Shown here: positions 1 to 9,402 of the stretch, piece by piece | How the letters are laid out: the number at the start of each line of letters is the position of its first letter | How positions within the stretch are numbered: position 1 is the first letter of the stretch | From: Malassezia japonica | Lineage: Eukaryota; Basidiomycota; Malasseziomycetes; Malasseziales; Malasseziaceae | Direction of reading: 5' to 3' | Length of the DNA: 64,000 nucleotides | Assembly: GCF_029542785.1 (NCBI RefSeq) | Contig: NC_083376.1 | Span: forward strand, 310,001-374,000 | Made by a program: the position numbers and the translations under genes | The notes under the pieces: generated by a model | What the model was told of the DNA's origin: nothing | The model's database searches: none | The model's input: the letters and a program-made list of their open reading frames with translations, nothing else

Positions 1-1383
1 TTGACCCTTTTGATCCTTCTTCTTTCCGTGTTCACAACTGCCTCTTCGGAGAAGATCTCGTTCCCTGCCGGCGGACCTAAGCCCGGTGACTTCGGTTACC
101 CCCCGGAAGGGTATGAGGATGAGAAGCCCGGCACTGTGCTGCGCTCGCGCGAGATTGAGCCTGCTCACTTTGGTATTTTCAAGGTCCAGGCTACTGCTTA
201 CCAGCTCCTCTACCGTACTTCTGGCCTTAACTCATCCGACCCTACTGTTGCTATCACTACGGTGATTATTCCCCAGACCCACGATAGCGATCGTCTCGTC
301 GTTAGCGCTACTCCTGAGGATGCCGCCTCGTACAGGTGCCGCCCCAGTGCCCTTCTTCAGAGCCAGTTCCTTCCCCAATTCCAGAGCATCATCTCTCGCA
401 TTGAGATGGTTCTCAGCAACATTTACCTGCAAAAGGGATACGTTGTCACCATCCCCGACTACGAAGGTCCGCGCAGCGCCTTCGGTGTTGGTCAGATTGC
501 TGGCCACGCGATGCTTGACGCCGCACGTGCCACCATCAACTGGAAGAAGTCGGAGCTGAACGACAACACGAAGGTTGTCGGAGTGGGCTACTCGGGTGGT
601 GCTATCGCTGCCGGCTGGGCCGCGCAGCTGCAACCTAGCTACGCCTCTGAACTCAACACTGTTGGTTTCAGCTTTGGTGGCACGCCCACGAACCTCACTA
701 CGCTTATTAACCGTGCTGATGGTGGTCCCCTTGCTGGTCTTGTTGCGCTCGGTGCTGCTGGTGTCCTCAACGGTTTCCCTGAGCTGAAGTCCACCGCCGA
801 CAAGTACTTGACCAAGGATGGTAAGAACGCCATCAAGTACGTCCGCACGCAGTGCGCCTTGACTGGTTCCGTGCCGTTCGCTTTCCAGACGTTGCAGGGT
901 CCCAAGTACGTCAAGGGTGGTCTCAAGCTCCACGATGTGCCTGGCCTTGGCAAGGTGATAGACAGCCTCACCCTCGGTGCTGATGAGTCCCTGACGCCTA
1001 CCGCGCCCGTGTTCATGTTCCATGCTACGACCGATGAGTTCGTTCCCTACGGCGCCGCCAAGACTGCGGCCAAGCAGTGGTGCAGCCGTGGTGCGAACGT
1101 AGAGTTCCTCACGGAGACGTTCACTTCGGAGCACATTGTCGCCTACTTAGGTACTCTTACCAAGATGATCGACTTTATTGCCGATCGCTTCAGCGGTAAG
1201 AAGTTCCACGGTGGCAAGTGCAATTTCTCCTCGATCTCCTCGCCCCTCTTCGACCTGGAGGACGACGCCACCCTGTTGAAGGACCTGGTCGGTGCTATCA
1301 AGACGCTTTTCGGCGAGGCTACGGACATGTCGCTGAGCGACATGATGTCGACCGACATGAAGAGCACCTCGCTGGACATGTGA
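1..1383 (+). CDS. Secreted lipase, LIP family, copy 1 (5' end cut by window)
   Basis: Extracellular triacylglycerol lipase of the secretory lipase family (PF03583), which releases fatty acids that lipid-dependent yeasts take up. The window opens at codon 8: alignment to the tandem copy at 2250 shows that 21 nt, including the ATG, lie outside. The rest of a hydrophobic signal peptide is followed by the mature enzyme. The nucleophile elbow GYSGG lies at 589-603, and the acid (HATTDEF) and histidine (SEHIVAY) regions follow, so the triad looks intact. The protein is about 90% identical to copy 2 and the reading frame has no indel against it. The C-terminus is a methionine-rich tail. The lipase assignment is secure. 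Substrate preference cannot be read from the sequence. Confidence 0.95.
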   Translation: MTLLILLLSVFTTASSEKISFPAGGPKPGDFGYPPEGYEDEKPGTVLRSREIEPAHFGIFKVQATAYQLLYRTSGLNSSDPTVAITTVIIPQTHDSDRLVVSATPEDAASYRCRPSALLQSQFLPQFQSIISRIEMVLSNIYLQKGYVVTIPDYEGPRSAFGVGQIAGHAMLDAARATINWKKSELNDNTKVVGVGYSGGAIAAGWAAQLQPSYASELNTVGFSFGGTPTNLTTLINRADGGPLAGLVALGAAGVLNGFPELKSTADKYLTKDGKNAIKYVRTQCALTGSVPFAFQTLQGPKYVKGGLKLHDVPGLGKVIDSLTLGADESLTPTAPVFMFHATTDEFVPYGAAKTAAKQWCSRGANVEFLTETFTSEHIVAYLGTLTKMIDFIADRFSGKKFHGGKCNFSSISSPLFDLEDDATLLKDLVGAIKTLFGEATDMSLSDMMSTDMKSTSLDM

Positions 1384-1549
1384 TGCCCTTTTTGTTAATT
1401 TTGGACGCATTTTGCTGTCCCAAACACCCTACTGTTGAACACGTACAGAAAATCATGATCGCGCCTTTAATATCAACACGTAGTTTTTCTCGTTTTGGCG
1501 TTATGATGGCCGTGTCAAACAATGTATCGTTTAATTTTCCACTACTACG
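1..1549 (+). repeat. Tandem lipase duplication, unit copy 1
   Basis: This copy aligns without gaps to 2271-3819 (constant offset 2270). It covers the lipase coding region plus about 166 bp of 3' flank. Homology stops at 1549, where copy 2 turns into unrelated sequence. Confidence 0.93.
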
Positions 1550-1583
1550 CACCCACGTGGCGAAAGTGACACCGAGCAATATA
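1550..1583 (+). repeat. 34-bp element beside the lipase genes, copy A
   Basis: It is identical to 4059-4092. It begins with CACCCACGTGGCG and ends in an AT-rich TATA-like stretch. It directly abuts the end of the duplicated 3' flank here, whereas 239 bp separate the two in the second copy. Confidence 0.85.
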
Positions 1584-2083
1584 AATCTTTCCTCGGCCTG
1601 AGCGCGACGTCAGAATACCAGCAGCTGAGCACCCCCCTCTCTGCCTTCTTGTGCCATGACAGCTGACAGCCGTCTGCCTAGTGCAATTAGCTCGAAATCA
1701 AGCGTGGCCAATCGTAGCGTTCAACTCCCACCGCTCCGCTAGTGTTTGTGTAGCTCCCGTTTGATACCTAGTGTATTTCAACAAAACATGTACAGATTCT
1801 ATGGTTGTTTGCGTATTAGTTTGCCCCATAAAATGCCACGCCCCTATCAGCTTCGCGAAGAAACACAGGATAGTCTGCTCGCTGAGCTATTACATGTAGC
1901 CATCATATTACAACCTAGTCAATTTGTCGTCCGTGCATCTGACATGCCCCGCCTCGGATGTGCGTTGGGTGTTTATCGCTCATGGCGTAGTAGATCTTCT
2001 TTTGACACACAAGCCAGCCACCTGGTCATTTGACCCCGAAATACAAAATCCGGCAAAATAAGTGGCTGGATAATATTTGGCAT

Positions 2084-2089
2084 CACGTG
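2084..2089. promoter_or_regulatory. CACGTG palindrome upstream of lipase copy 2
   Basis: A perfect E-box-like hexamer 161 bp before the ATG at 2250. The site is visible; a bHLH factor binding it is inferred. Confidence 0.4.
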
Positions 2090-2249
2090 TGTATGCATCG
2101 CAAGTGTTGCTTACACCTTATCCTAGGCGTCGAATGGACAGGCTGAGTTCCGTTGCTCGCAGTTGTGAGGCAACACACACAATATGGCCAAACGATACTT
2201 ATTGTAATGTGTCAGTCACTCCCACACACTCCTACACCCCTCTCCTGCA

Positions 2250-3653
2250 ATGGTCCGCGCCCAACTCTTTTTGACCCTTTTGGTCCTTCTTCTTTCCGTG
2301 TTCACAACTGCCTCTTCGGAGAAGATCTCGTTCCCTGGCGACGGACCTAAGCCCGGTGACTTCGGTTACCCCCCGGAAGGGTATGAGGATGAGAAGCCCG
2401 GCACTGTGCTGCGCTCGCGCGAGATCGAGCCCACTCACCTTGGTATTTTTAAGATCAAGGCTACTGCTTACCAGCTCCTCTACCGTACTTCTGGCATTAA
2501 CTCGTCTGACCCTGCTGTTGCTATCACTACGGTGATTATTCCCCAGACCCATGATAGCGACCGTCTCGTCGTCAGCGCTACTCCTGAGGATGCCGCCTCG
2601 TACAAGTGCCGCCCCAGCGCCCTTCTTCAGAGCAAGTTCCTTCCCCAATTCCAGAGCATCATCGCTCGCATTGAGATGGTTCTCAGCAACATTTACCTGC
2701 AAAAGGGATACGTTGTCACCATTCCCGACTACGAAGGTCCGCGCAGCGCCTTCGCTGTTGGTCAGATTGGTGGCCACGCGATGCTTGACGCCGCACGTGC
2801 CACCATCAACTGGAAGAAGTCGGAGCTGAACCACAACGCGAAGGTTGTCGGTGTGGGCTACTCGGGTGGTGCTATCGCTGCCGGCTGGGCCGCGCAGCTG
2901 CACCCCAGCTACGCCTCCGACCTCAACGCTGTTGGTTTCACCTTTGGTGGCACGCCCACGAACCTCACTACGCTTATTAACCGTGCTGATGGTGGTGTCC
3001 TTGCTGGTCTAGTTGCGCTCGGCGCTACTGGTGTCCTCAACGGTTTCCCTGAGCTGACGTCCACCGCCGACAAGTACCTGACCAAGGATGGTAAGAACGC
3101 CATTAAGTACATCCGCTCGCAGTGCGCCGTGACTAGTGTCGTGCCGTTCGCTTTCCAGACGATCCAGAGTTCCAAGTACATCAAGGGTGGTCTCAAGATC
3201 TACGATGTGCCTGGTATTGGCAAGGTGTTGGACAGTCTTACCCTCGGTGCAGACGAGTCCCTGACGCCTTCCGCGCCCGTGTTCATGTTCCATGCTACGA
3301 CCGATGAGTTCGTTCCCTACGGCCCTGCGAAGATTGCGGCCAAGAACTTTTGCAACCGTGGCGCGAATATCGAATTCCTCACGGAGACGTTCACTTCGGA
3401 GCACATTGTCGCCTACTTAGGTACTCTTACCAAGATGATCGACTTTATTGCCGATCGCTTCAGCGGTAAGAAGTTCCACGGTGGCAAGTGCAATTTCCCC
3501 TCGATCTCCTCGCCCCTTTTCGACCTGGAGGACGACGCCACCCTGTTGAAGGACCTGGTCAGTGCTATCAAGACGCTTTTCGGCGAGGCTACGGACATGT
3601 CGCTGAGCGACATGATGTCGACCGACATGAAGAGCACCTCGCTGGACATGTGA
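2250..3653 (+). CDS. Secreted lipase, LIP family, copy 2
   Basis: Complete 467-residue extracellular lipase (secretory lipase family, PF03583). Residues 1 to about 22 form a signal peptide. The catalytic serine is S205 in GYSGG, with D352 in HATTDEF and H385 in SEHIVAY as the likely partners. Four cysteines (C120, C292, C368, C414) are spaced as expected for disulphides in this family. The ATG at 2250 is the only one that gives a signal peptide. The gene is intronless and on the same strand as the other three lipases. Its last 75 residues and 3' flank are almost identical to copy 1 while the middle is more diverged, which suggests gene conversion. The tail repeats SDM/TDM-like units. Confidence 0.97.
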   Translation: MVRAQLFLTLLVLLLSVFTTASSEKISFPGDGPKPGDFGYPPEGYEDEKPGTVLRSREIEPTHLGIFKIKATAYQLLYRTSGINSSDPAVAITTVIIPQTHDSDRLVVSATPEDAASYKCRPSALLQSKFLPQFQSIIARIEMVLSNIYLQKGYVVTIPDYEGPRSAFAVGQIGGHAMLDAARATINWKKSELNHNAKVVGVGYSGGAIAAGWAAQLHPSYASDLNAVGFTFGGTPTNLTTLINRADGGVLAGLVALGATGVLNGFPELTSTADKYLTKDGKNAIKYIRSQCAVTSVVPFAFQTIQSSKYIKGGLKIYDVPGIGKVLDSLTLGADESLTPSAPVFMFHATTDEFVPYGPAKIAAKNFCNRGANIEFLTETFTSEHIVAYLGTLTKMIDFIADRFSGKKFHGGKCNFPSISSPLFDLEDDATLLKDLVSAIKTLFGEATDMSLSDMMSTDMKSTSLDM

Positions 3654-3819
3654 TGCCCTTTTTGTTAATTTTGGACGCATTTTGCTGTCCCAAACACCCT
3701 GCTGTTGAACACGTACAGAAAATCATGATCGCGCCTTTAATATCAACACGTAGTTTTTCTCGTTTTGGCGTTATGATGGCCGTGTCAAACAATGTATCGT
3801 TTAATTTTCCACTACTACG
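2250..3819 (+). repeat. Tandem lipase duplication, unit copy 2
   Basis: Second copy of the lipase unit. Alignable homology to copy 1 runs from 2271 (the window edge in copy 1) to 3819, including identical 3' flanking sequence apart from isolated substitutions. Confidence 0.93.
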
Positions 3820-4304
3820 TGGTGTACGGAAGGCGCACGACCCTGTGCAATACCAATACGTCATAGTTACACTACCTCGCTATCGCTTTCTATCTTGTTC
3901 ATAGCTGGACCTCTATTGCTTGCCGATCAGGGGCTCGACATAGGACGCAGCAACCGACTAACATATGGGATGGACCTGTGTCAGTACACGGAAATTCTTT
4001 TCACGGAGTTGGGACCCGCCCATCGGAAACCACCTCGCTGGATTGGCCTCTTCGACAACACCCACGTGGCGAAAGTGACACCGAGCAATATATTCCATGC
4101 AGAAGGCCTGTGCGAATTGCCAGCCAAGGGCCAGCATAATAAACTCTGCAATGCTGACCCAACGCACAGGTTGGGTGGGTAAACATGGTGTAATTTACAC
4201 CGGGGTTTGATCCAATTCTGTCTACACACGAGGCGGTCACGCTAGCTATATCTAGAAGCACTACGCCTACGCTCCATGCCCCATCCTCCCTTCCTCGCCC
4301 GCCC
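3654..4304. other. Intergenic region between lipase copies 2 and 3
   Basis: No gene found in 651 bp. Bases 3654-3819 are shared 3' flank. Bases 3820-4058 are unique to this copy, with no recognisable element ends. The 34-bp element lies at 4059-4092, including CACGTG at 4063-4068. A TATA-like stretch at 4247-4252 sits about 55 bp before the next ATG. Confidence 0.7.
4059..4092 (+). repeat. 34-bp element beside the lipase genes, copy B
   Basis: It is identical to 1550-1583 and ends 212 bp before the third lipase's ATG. It contains CACGTG and an AT-rich TATA-like end, so a promoter module is plausible. Confidence 0.85.
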
Positions 4305-5663
4305 ATGTTCTCCGTTGGCAAGTTCTCGTACCTCTTTGTTGTTTTTGCCGCCCTCTTTATTGCGGCTGTCTCTGCGGCCCCGGCGGAGGTCGTCAAGCAG
4401 GGCCCTAGCCGTGGCGATTGGGCCTACCCCCCCCACGGCTGGAAGGACGAAGAGCCGGGTACCGTCCTCAAGACGCGCAAGGTTGTCCCCCACGAGCTCG
4501 GCATTTTTAAGATCAATGCTACCGGATACCAGACTCTCTACCGCACGTCTGCCCAAAACTCGTCCGAGCCGATGGCTACCATCATGACGGTTCTCGTGCC
4601 CAACAACGCCTCGATGGACAAGGTTGTTATCGCCAACACCCCTGAGGATGCCGCAGCGTACAAGTGTGGCCCTAGCACTGCTCTTGAGCACTCGGACCTG
4701 GTCAACTTCGAGGGTATTATTGCCCGCTTCGAGATGCTCCTGAACAACCTGTATCTTCAGAAAGGCTACGTCGTGGTGATTCCCGACTACGAGGGTCCCC
4801 AGGCTGCTTTCGGTGTAGGTCCTATCGCTGGTCACGCTGTGTTGGACTCGGCGCGTGCCGCCCGCAACATGAACGAACTGGACCTTCCCGGTGATGTCAA
4901 GTTTGTCGCGATCGGTTACTCTGGCGGTGCCATCGCCACGGGCTGGGCTGTCCAGGTGCACCCCTCATACGCTTCGGACGTCAACCTGGTCGGCGCTACG
5001 CTGGGTGGTACACCTACTGACCTTCTTGCTCTGATTGAACACATTGACGGTACCGCCTCTGCTGGTATTATTGTTCTTGGTGCTGCTGGTCTCCTCAACG
5101 GCAACCCGGAGATCCGCGACTCGGCCTACAACAAGATGACCAAGGATGGTATCAACGCCATCACCTGGGCCTCGAAGAATTGTGCCGCAATCTCATCGGT
5201 CCCCTTCGCCTTCCAGAAGTTCCAGTCGAAGAAATACCTAAAGGGTGGCAAGAACATGCGCGACATCCCTTTGTTCAAGAACCTTCTGGACTCCTACACC
5301 ATGGCCCAATCGAACTCCGAAGGTCCTACCGCCCCCATCTACATGTTCCACGCCAAGACCGACGAGATCATTCCTTACAGCAATGCCAAGAAAACCGCTC
5401 AGTCGTGGTGCCAGAAGGGTGCCAATATTGAGTTCCAGACTCAGACCTTCCCTACGACGCACATTGCTGCGTACATTGCCACCTTTGCGAACATGGTGAA
5501 GTTTGTCGAGGCCCGCTTTGCCGGCAAGGAATTCCACGACGGCGGCTGTGAGTTCAGCACTACTGGCTCGCCTGCCTTCAACCTGGATGACGACATCGCG
5601 CTCATCGGCGACATTGTCGACGACGTGAAGACCCTCTTCGGTGAGGCTACTCACGAGAACTAA
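4305..5663 (+). CDS. Secreted lipase, LIP family, third gene of cluster
   Basis: A 452-residue extracellular lipase (secretory lipase family, PF03583), paralogous to but clearly diverged from copies 1 and 2. It has a signal peptide at about 1-25, nucleophile S206 in GYSGG, acid D353 in HAKTDEI and histidine H386 in TTHIAAY. N-glycosylation sequons occur in the N-terminal third (for example NAT at 71). It ends shortly after FGEATHEN and lacks the methionine-rich tail of copies 1 and 2. It is intronless. The ATG at 4305 begins the hydrophobic leader; an ATG at 4276 is in another frame. The cluster location suggests shared control with its neighbours, but that is inference. Confidence 0.97.
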   Translation: MFSVGKFSYLFVVFAALFIAAVSAAPAEVVKQGPSRGDWAYPPHGWKDEEPGTVLKTRKVVPHELGIFKINATGYQTLYRTSAQNSSEPMATIMTVLVPNNASMDKVVIANTPEDAAAYKCGPSTALEHSDLVNFEGIIARFEMLLNNLYLQKGYVVVIPDYEGPQAAFGVGPIAGHAVLDSARAARNMNELDLPGDVKFVAIGYSGGAIATGWAVQVHPSYASDVNLVGATLGGTPTDLLALIEHIDGTASAGIIVLGAAGLLNGNPEIRDSAYNKMTKDGINAITWASKNCAAISSVPFAFQKFQSKKYLKGGKNMRDIPLFKNLLDSYTMAQSNSEGPTAPIYMFHAKTDEIIPYSNAKKTAQSWCQKGANIEFQTQTFPTTHIAAYIATFANMVKFVEARFAGKEFHDGGCEFSTTGSPAFNLDDDIALIGDIVDDVKTLFGEATHEN

Positions 5664-6780
5664 GCGGTCTACATGTGATCGAGCATATCGTATTCTACAT
5701 ATTTCATGTTGGTACGACAGCTGTACCTATACACAGTTGTCTATCCCTTCGTAGCTTTCGTTGGTCATCTATGGCCCCAGCAATCACAGGTCATCTCATC
5801 AAGCTAGTGATCCATCGAAACCAGATTAACTGCATGTGCAGCGCGTCAGAGGGGCGCTCGTTTCTAAGCTTTCCCTTCCTGAACGCTTGCTGATGCTGTC
5901 GCCTGACCTACTTAATCATCCATCATTCACGCGCATCGGAGCCTGCACAGATCAGATTTCCCCTTTTGTTCGCCTAAATCGGCGCCCACATGCTTGTCCC
6001 TGGCGTACGCGACCGTACTTCTCGGCGTAACGACGAGATCGCATCTAAAATCGTAGCTGTCAACTACATTTAGTCATGAGCATCGTATGCAAACTACGGC
6101 CCAACGCCTGCGCGAATTTTATCACGGCAAAAACCAACACAGTAAACCTGTTCGGGTGTTGGCATGCTACGTGAGGTGGCTAATGCGTCCTCTCCACCCT
6201 GCGCCCGGAATGAAGCACATCTCTGCGCATTCTCCGTGCACTTTGCCCGGCCCCTTTGGGTCGCGGCTGAGTTTGGGCCCCTCGTCAAGGTGTCACTTGA
6301 CGCAATTTTGTAATTGCCCCAACATCCACATTCCAGCAGCGTACATAATAAATTCTACCCAATTATGAACGCAGCTTCGTGCATATCCCGAAGAATATTA
6401 GCAGCAAAAGCACGATTTGTCATTCTCCGCGGACCGAGGAAATGCAGGGGCTCCTAGCTCGTGCCACGTTTATTGGCGGAAACTGTCTGCGTCTAGGATG
6501 GTATGCATGGAAATTGAGACAAAGTCTAGCAATTGGTGCGGGATGGAAGAATACTGCAGCTCTTGAGCAAGGGTTTCTCCTGCACATTGGCGGGAAGGAC
6601 ATTCCGTAGCCTGCAGGCTGGGAAGTAGAGTTTGAGTGGACATCTGCCTAGACCGCCTTGACAGGCAGATTGCCTCCATATAAAACCAACCGTGGCGGTA
6701 CAGCGCAACCTAACCCACCCCCTTCCAACCTCCCACCAGAACAGGACGCTAGTCGTCTTTGCGTTCTTTCCTTAACAACA
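5664..6780. other. Intergenic region before the fourth lipase
   Basis: 1117 bp with only short, non-conserved reading frames. The clearest feature is a TATA box near 6678. I recognise no repeat, RNA gene or mobile element. Confidence 0.6.
6678..6685 (+). promoter_or_regulatory. TATA box of the fourth lipase gene
   Basis: ATATAAAA lies 96 bp upstream of the ATG at 6781 and is followed by a C-rich, pyrimidine-rich leader. This is a good core promoter match by sequence alone. Confidence 0.65.
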
Positions 6781-8349
6781 ATGTTCTCTACTGGCCTTCT
6801 GCGTTGGCTGGTACTCGCCGTGGTGGCTGTGCTGCCGCTGGTGTCTGCTCTTGGTCTTGTCCCTTACCCTGACCAGGACCCCTTCTACTACCCTCCGAAT
6901 GGATGGCAGAACAAGCAGCCGGGTGCGGTCCTCCGCACGCGTAAGATCCAGGCTGCCAGCGTTGGTATCCTCAAGTTCAACCTGGACGCCTGGCAGCTGC
7001 TGTACCGCTCCAACGGTAACACTGCTCACTCGCCCTACTACACGGTGACCACTGTTCTTGTCCCGCACAATGCCAAGAAGGACCACCTTGTTACCATCTC
7101 GTCGCCCGAGAACGCCAACAGCATCCGCTGTGCCCCCAGTTACGCTTTCCGTTACTCGGGTGTTCTTGAGCTCACCAACTTCGAGCCGCGCTGGGAGCAG
7201 ATGATCTACACTCTCTTCCTCGAGGAGGGCTGGGTTGTCAACGCCCCTGACCACGAGGGTCCCAACTCGGCTTTCGCTGCTGGCTTCCAGGGTGGCCACA
7301 TGGTCCTTGACTCGATGCGTGCCACGCTCAAGTCGAAGGACATTGGCATGTCGAAGAACGCTAAGATCATTGGTCACGGTTACTCGGGTGGCTCCATCCC
7401 CAACGGTTGGGCCGCCAGTCTGCTTGAGTCTTACGCTCCTGAGCTCAACGTCGTTGGCTGGTCGCTCGGTGGTACCGCCTCGGACCCCGGTATGACTCTC
7501 AACTTCCTTGACGGTTCGGCTACTGCTGCCCTTGTGCTTACGGGTGCTGTTGGTCTCATTGACGGTTACCACGATGAGATCTACGACCTCTTCCAGAACC
7601 AGGTCTGGACTGACGAGGGTAAGCGCGCTGTGGACGTTGCCCACAACGCTTGCATCTACGAGATGGTCTTCCTGTACATCGGCCAGCGCATCCAGTCGAC
7701 CAAGTACATCAAGGGTGGCCACAACCTGACCGACTACCCCCAGGTCGCCAAGATCATGAACTCGCTTGTGATGGGCCGCAACCCCAAGTACACGCCCAAG
7801 AAGCCCATCTTCATGTTCCACGCCGCCTACGATGAGGAGATTGTCTGGTACCAGGCCAACAACACCGCTGTTGCGTGGTGTGACAACGGTGCCAACGTGC
7901 GTTTCCTGACCGAGACCTCGCACGACCTCAACCACGTGTCGACCTACCTGCTGAACGTGCCCTACATCATTCAGTACATGCGTGACCGTTTCGCTGGCAA
8001 GGACTACTACGGTGGTGGCTGCCAGTTCGATTCGATGGCCCAGGACCCCCTGTTCGATGTGTCGATCCTCGGTGAGCGCTTCAAGGAGGCTCTCCAGGCC
8101 GTCCTTGACCTGCTCGGCAAGGAGATTGGTCCTAACGACAACATCTACATGAGCAAGATCCGCAACAAGCAGAACCCCAACAAGGTCGGCCTTACTCACC
8201 TTCCTGGTATGAAGTCGTCTACCATCACCCCTGGTGACGGTGGTAACGACTCGCCTGCCTCGAAGGCCGTCCGCAAGAACGGCAAGGTCAGCGATGTCAA
8301 GCTTAGCACCAAGTCTTCTCACCAGAACAAGACTGGTAACGACAACTAA
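6781..8349 (+). CDS. Secreted lipase, LIP family, with long C-terminal tail
   Basis: A 522-residue extracellular lipase (secretory lipase family, PF03583), the most diverged member of the cluster. The open frame continues upstream to 6658, but the ATG at 6781 starts the signal peptide (residues 1-23) and lies 96 bp after a TATA box. The nucleophile is S202 in GYSGG, with D351 in HAAYDEE and H385 in LNHVSTY as candidate partners. After the usual lipase end it carries roughly 90 extra residues rich in Lys, Ser, Asn and Gly, which the other three lack. Codon choice is strongly biased, as in a highly expressed gene. Confidence 0.96.
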   Translation: MFSTGLLRWLVLAVVAVLPLVSALGLVPYPDQDPFYYPPNGWQNKQPGAVLRTRKIQAASVGILKFNLDAWQLLYRSNGNTAHSPYYTVTTVLVPHNAKKDHLVTISSPENANSIRCAPSYAFRYSGVLELTNFEPRWEQMIYTLFLEEGWVVNAPDHEGPNSAFAAGFQGGHMVLDSMRATLKSKDIGMSKNAKIIGHGYSGGSIPNGWAASLLESYAPELNVVGWSLGGTASDPGMTLNFLDGSATAALVLTGAVGLIDGYHDEIYDLFQNQVWTDEGKRAVDVAHNACIYEMVFLYIGQRIQSTKYIKGGHNLTDYPQVAKIMNSLVMGRNPKYTPKKPIFMFHAAYDEEIVWYQANNTAVAWCDNGANVRFLTETSHDLNHVSTYLLNVPYIIQYMRDRFAGKDYYGGGCQFDSMAQDPLFDVSILGERFKEALQAVLDLLGKEIGPNDNIYMSKIRNKQNPNKVGLTHLPGMKSSTITPGDGGNDSPASKAVRKNGKVSDVKLSTKSSHQNKTGNDN

Positions 8350-8844
8350 GCTGCTTGGCTATGCTTGTGCCCTGGTGGTCTCTAGCTTGTCGCCTATCTA
8401 TGGTTCTAAAGGGTATTTGTTCATATAGTCCAATTTCATCCTTCTTCTGCTCTTGGTAGCTCTATTATGGACTCTAATCAGAAGAATTCCCCCCTTTTAA
8501 AAAATACTGAACTGGTTTGATAGTATGGAATTGTATTTGTTCCTCGGACTGATTCCAAGTGTGCCCCCTCCTTTTCCTCCCGCCTGTTGAGAGTGATCCT
8601 CCCGCGGGAGCACCCGCATAGGACCCGGCTTGGCATGGGAGCCGCTGGTGCTGCGCAGTGCTGACGGCTCTGCACGCATATCCTTATCCGCAGGCACCGT
8701 GCACCGCCACGCCTCGGGCCATTTACGCGCCTCGCTTGATTTCCTCACGCATTTTTTACTACGCAATAACACGAATCCAGGTTGCATATTACGACAGGCC
8801 CTAAAAGGCCATGTCTACCGGTCAATAAAGTGCCATAGAAAGAA
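8350..8844. other. Convergent intergenic region after the lipase cluster
   Basis: 495 bp between the stop of the fourth lipase and the stop of the CYSTM gene. I see no supported gene. It must contain both polyadenylation regions and marks the change to GC-richer DNA. Confidence 0.6.
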
Positions 8845-9253
8845 CTACATACCGAGACAAAGTTCCTCGAGACAGCAGCAGGCAAGGAGACCGGCCAAGC
8901 ATGCGCAGCAGCCCATGCCGGCACCACCGCCGCCGCCACCCTGTGGCCGCTGCACGTACACCTGATGTTAGCTCTTTCGCTCAGTTCGTACCGGTTGCGG
9001 CTGCGGCTGCGGGTAGTATCCCGGTTGACCTCCACCGTACGCCTGCTGGGGCTGGGGCGGCTGCAGGTAAGTGGGAGAGAGGACGTACGTAGTATCCACC
9101 CTGGGGCTGACCGTATCCTTGCTGGGGGTAGCCGCCGCCGTAGCCGCCAAAACCACGGGCGTCATTACCAGCGGCAGGGGGAGCACCCTGCGGGGGAGCG
9201 TAAGAGCCAGTATTGGCGCCGGAGCTGCCGTTGTAGTAATCCTTCGCCGACAT
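8845..9253 (-). CDS. CYSTM-type small cysteine-rich membrane protein
   Basis: A three-exon gene rebuilt by hand: 9253-9089, 9060-8992 and 8961-8845, giving 116 residues. The introns are 28 and 30 nt. The second has a clear CTAAC branch site, and both splices keep the frame. The N-terminal two thirds are rich in Gly, Pro, Gln and Tyr with GYGQPQGGYY-like units. The last exon begins VYVQRPQ, then a glycine run, then a Cys-dense hydrophobic end (GCCACLAGLLACCCLEELC). This layout matches the CYSTM module of stress-linked tail-anchored proteins in fungi and plants. The molecular role is unknown. It shares a 149-bp divergent promoter with the next gene. Confidence 0.8.
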
Positions 9254-9350
9254 GTGGTCGTTTCAGTGAACCAGGCGCGGTCGATAGCGCCGGCGCGATC
9301 GACCGGTTGGCACGCGGGAGACATCTACCCAGTAGGTCGTGTTACCACCC

Positions 9351-9356
9351 CACGTG
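9351..9356. promoter_or_regulatory. CACGTG in the CYSTM/thioredoxin-like divergent promoter
   Basis: The hexamer sits inside CCACGTGG, 47 bp before the rightward ATG at 9403 and 97 bp before the leftward ATG at 9253. Confidence 0.45.
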
Positions 9357-9402
9357 GTGGAAAGGGAGACGCGCGTCTGCAGAGTGGCACGAACCATTTA
9401 GC

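Larger units (their letters stand above)
1384..2249. other. Intergenic region between lipase copies 1 and 2
   Basis: No gene found in 866 bp. Bases 1384-1549 are 3' flank shared with copy 2. A 34-bp element at 1550-1583 recurs before the third lipase. CACGTG occurs at 1554-1559 and 2084-2089. The remainder is more AT-rich than the rest of the window and presumably holds the copy 2 promoter. Confidence 0.7.

Noticed and set aside
3820..4058. A small transposon inserted after lipase copy 2
   Set aside because: I found no terminal inverted repeats, target-site duplication or coding sequence.
6772..8322. A 516-codon open frame opposite the fourth lipase, and similar antisense frames opposite the other lipases
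   Set aside because: The strong codon bias of the lipases leaves the opposite frame free of stops. The predicted proteins show no domain or start context.
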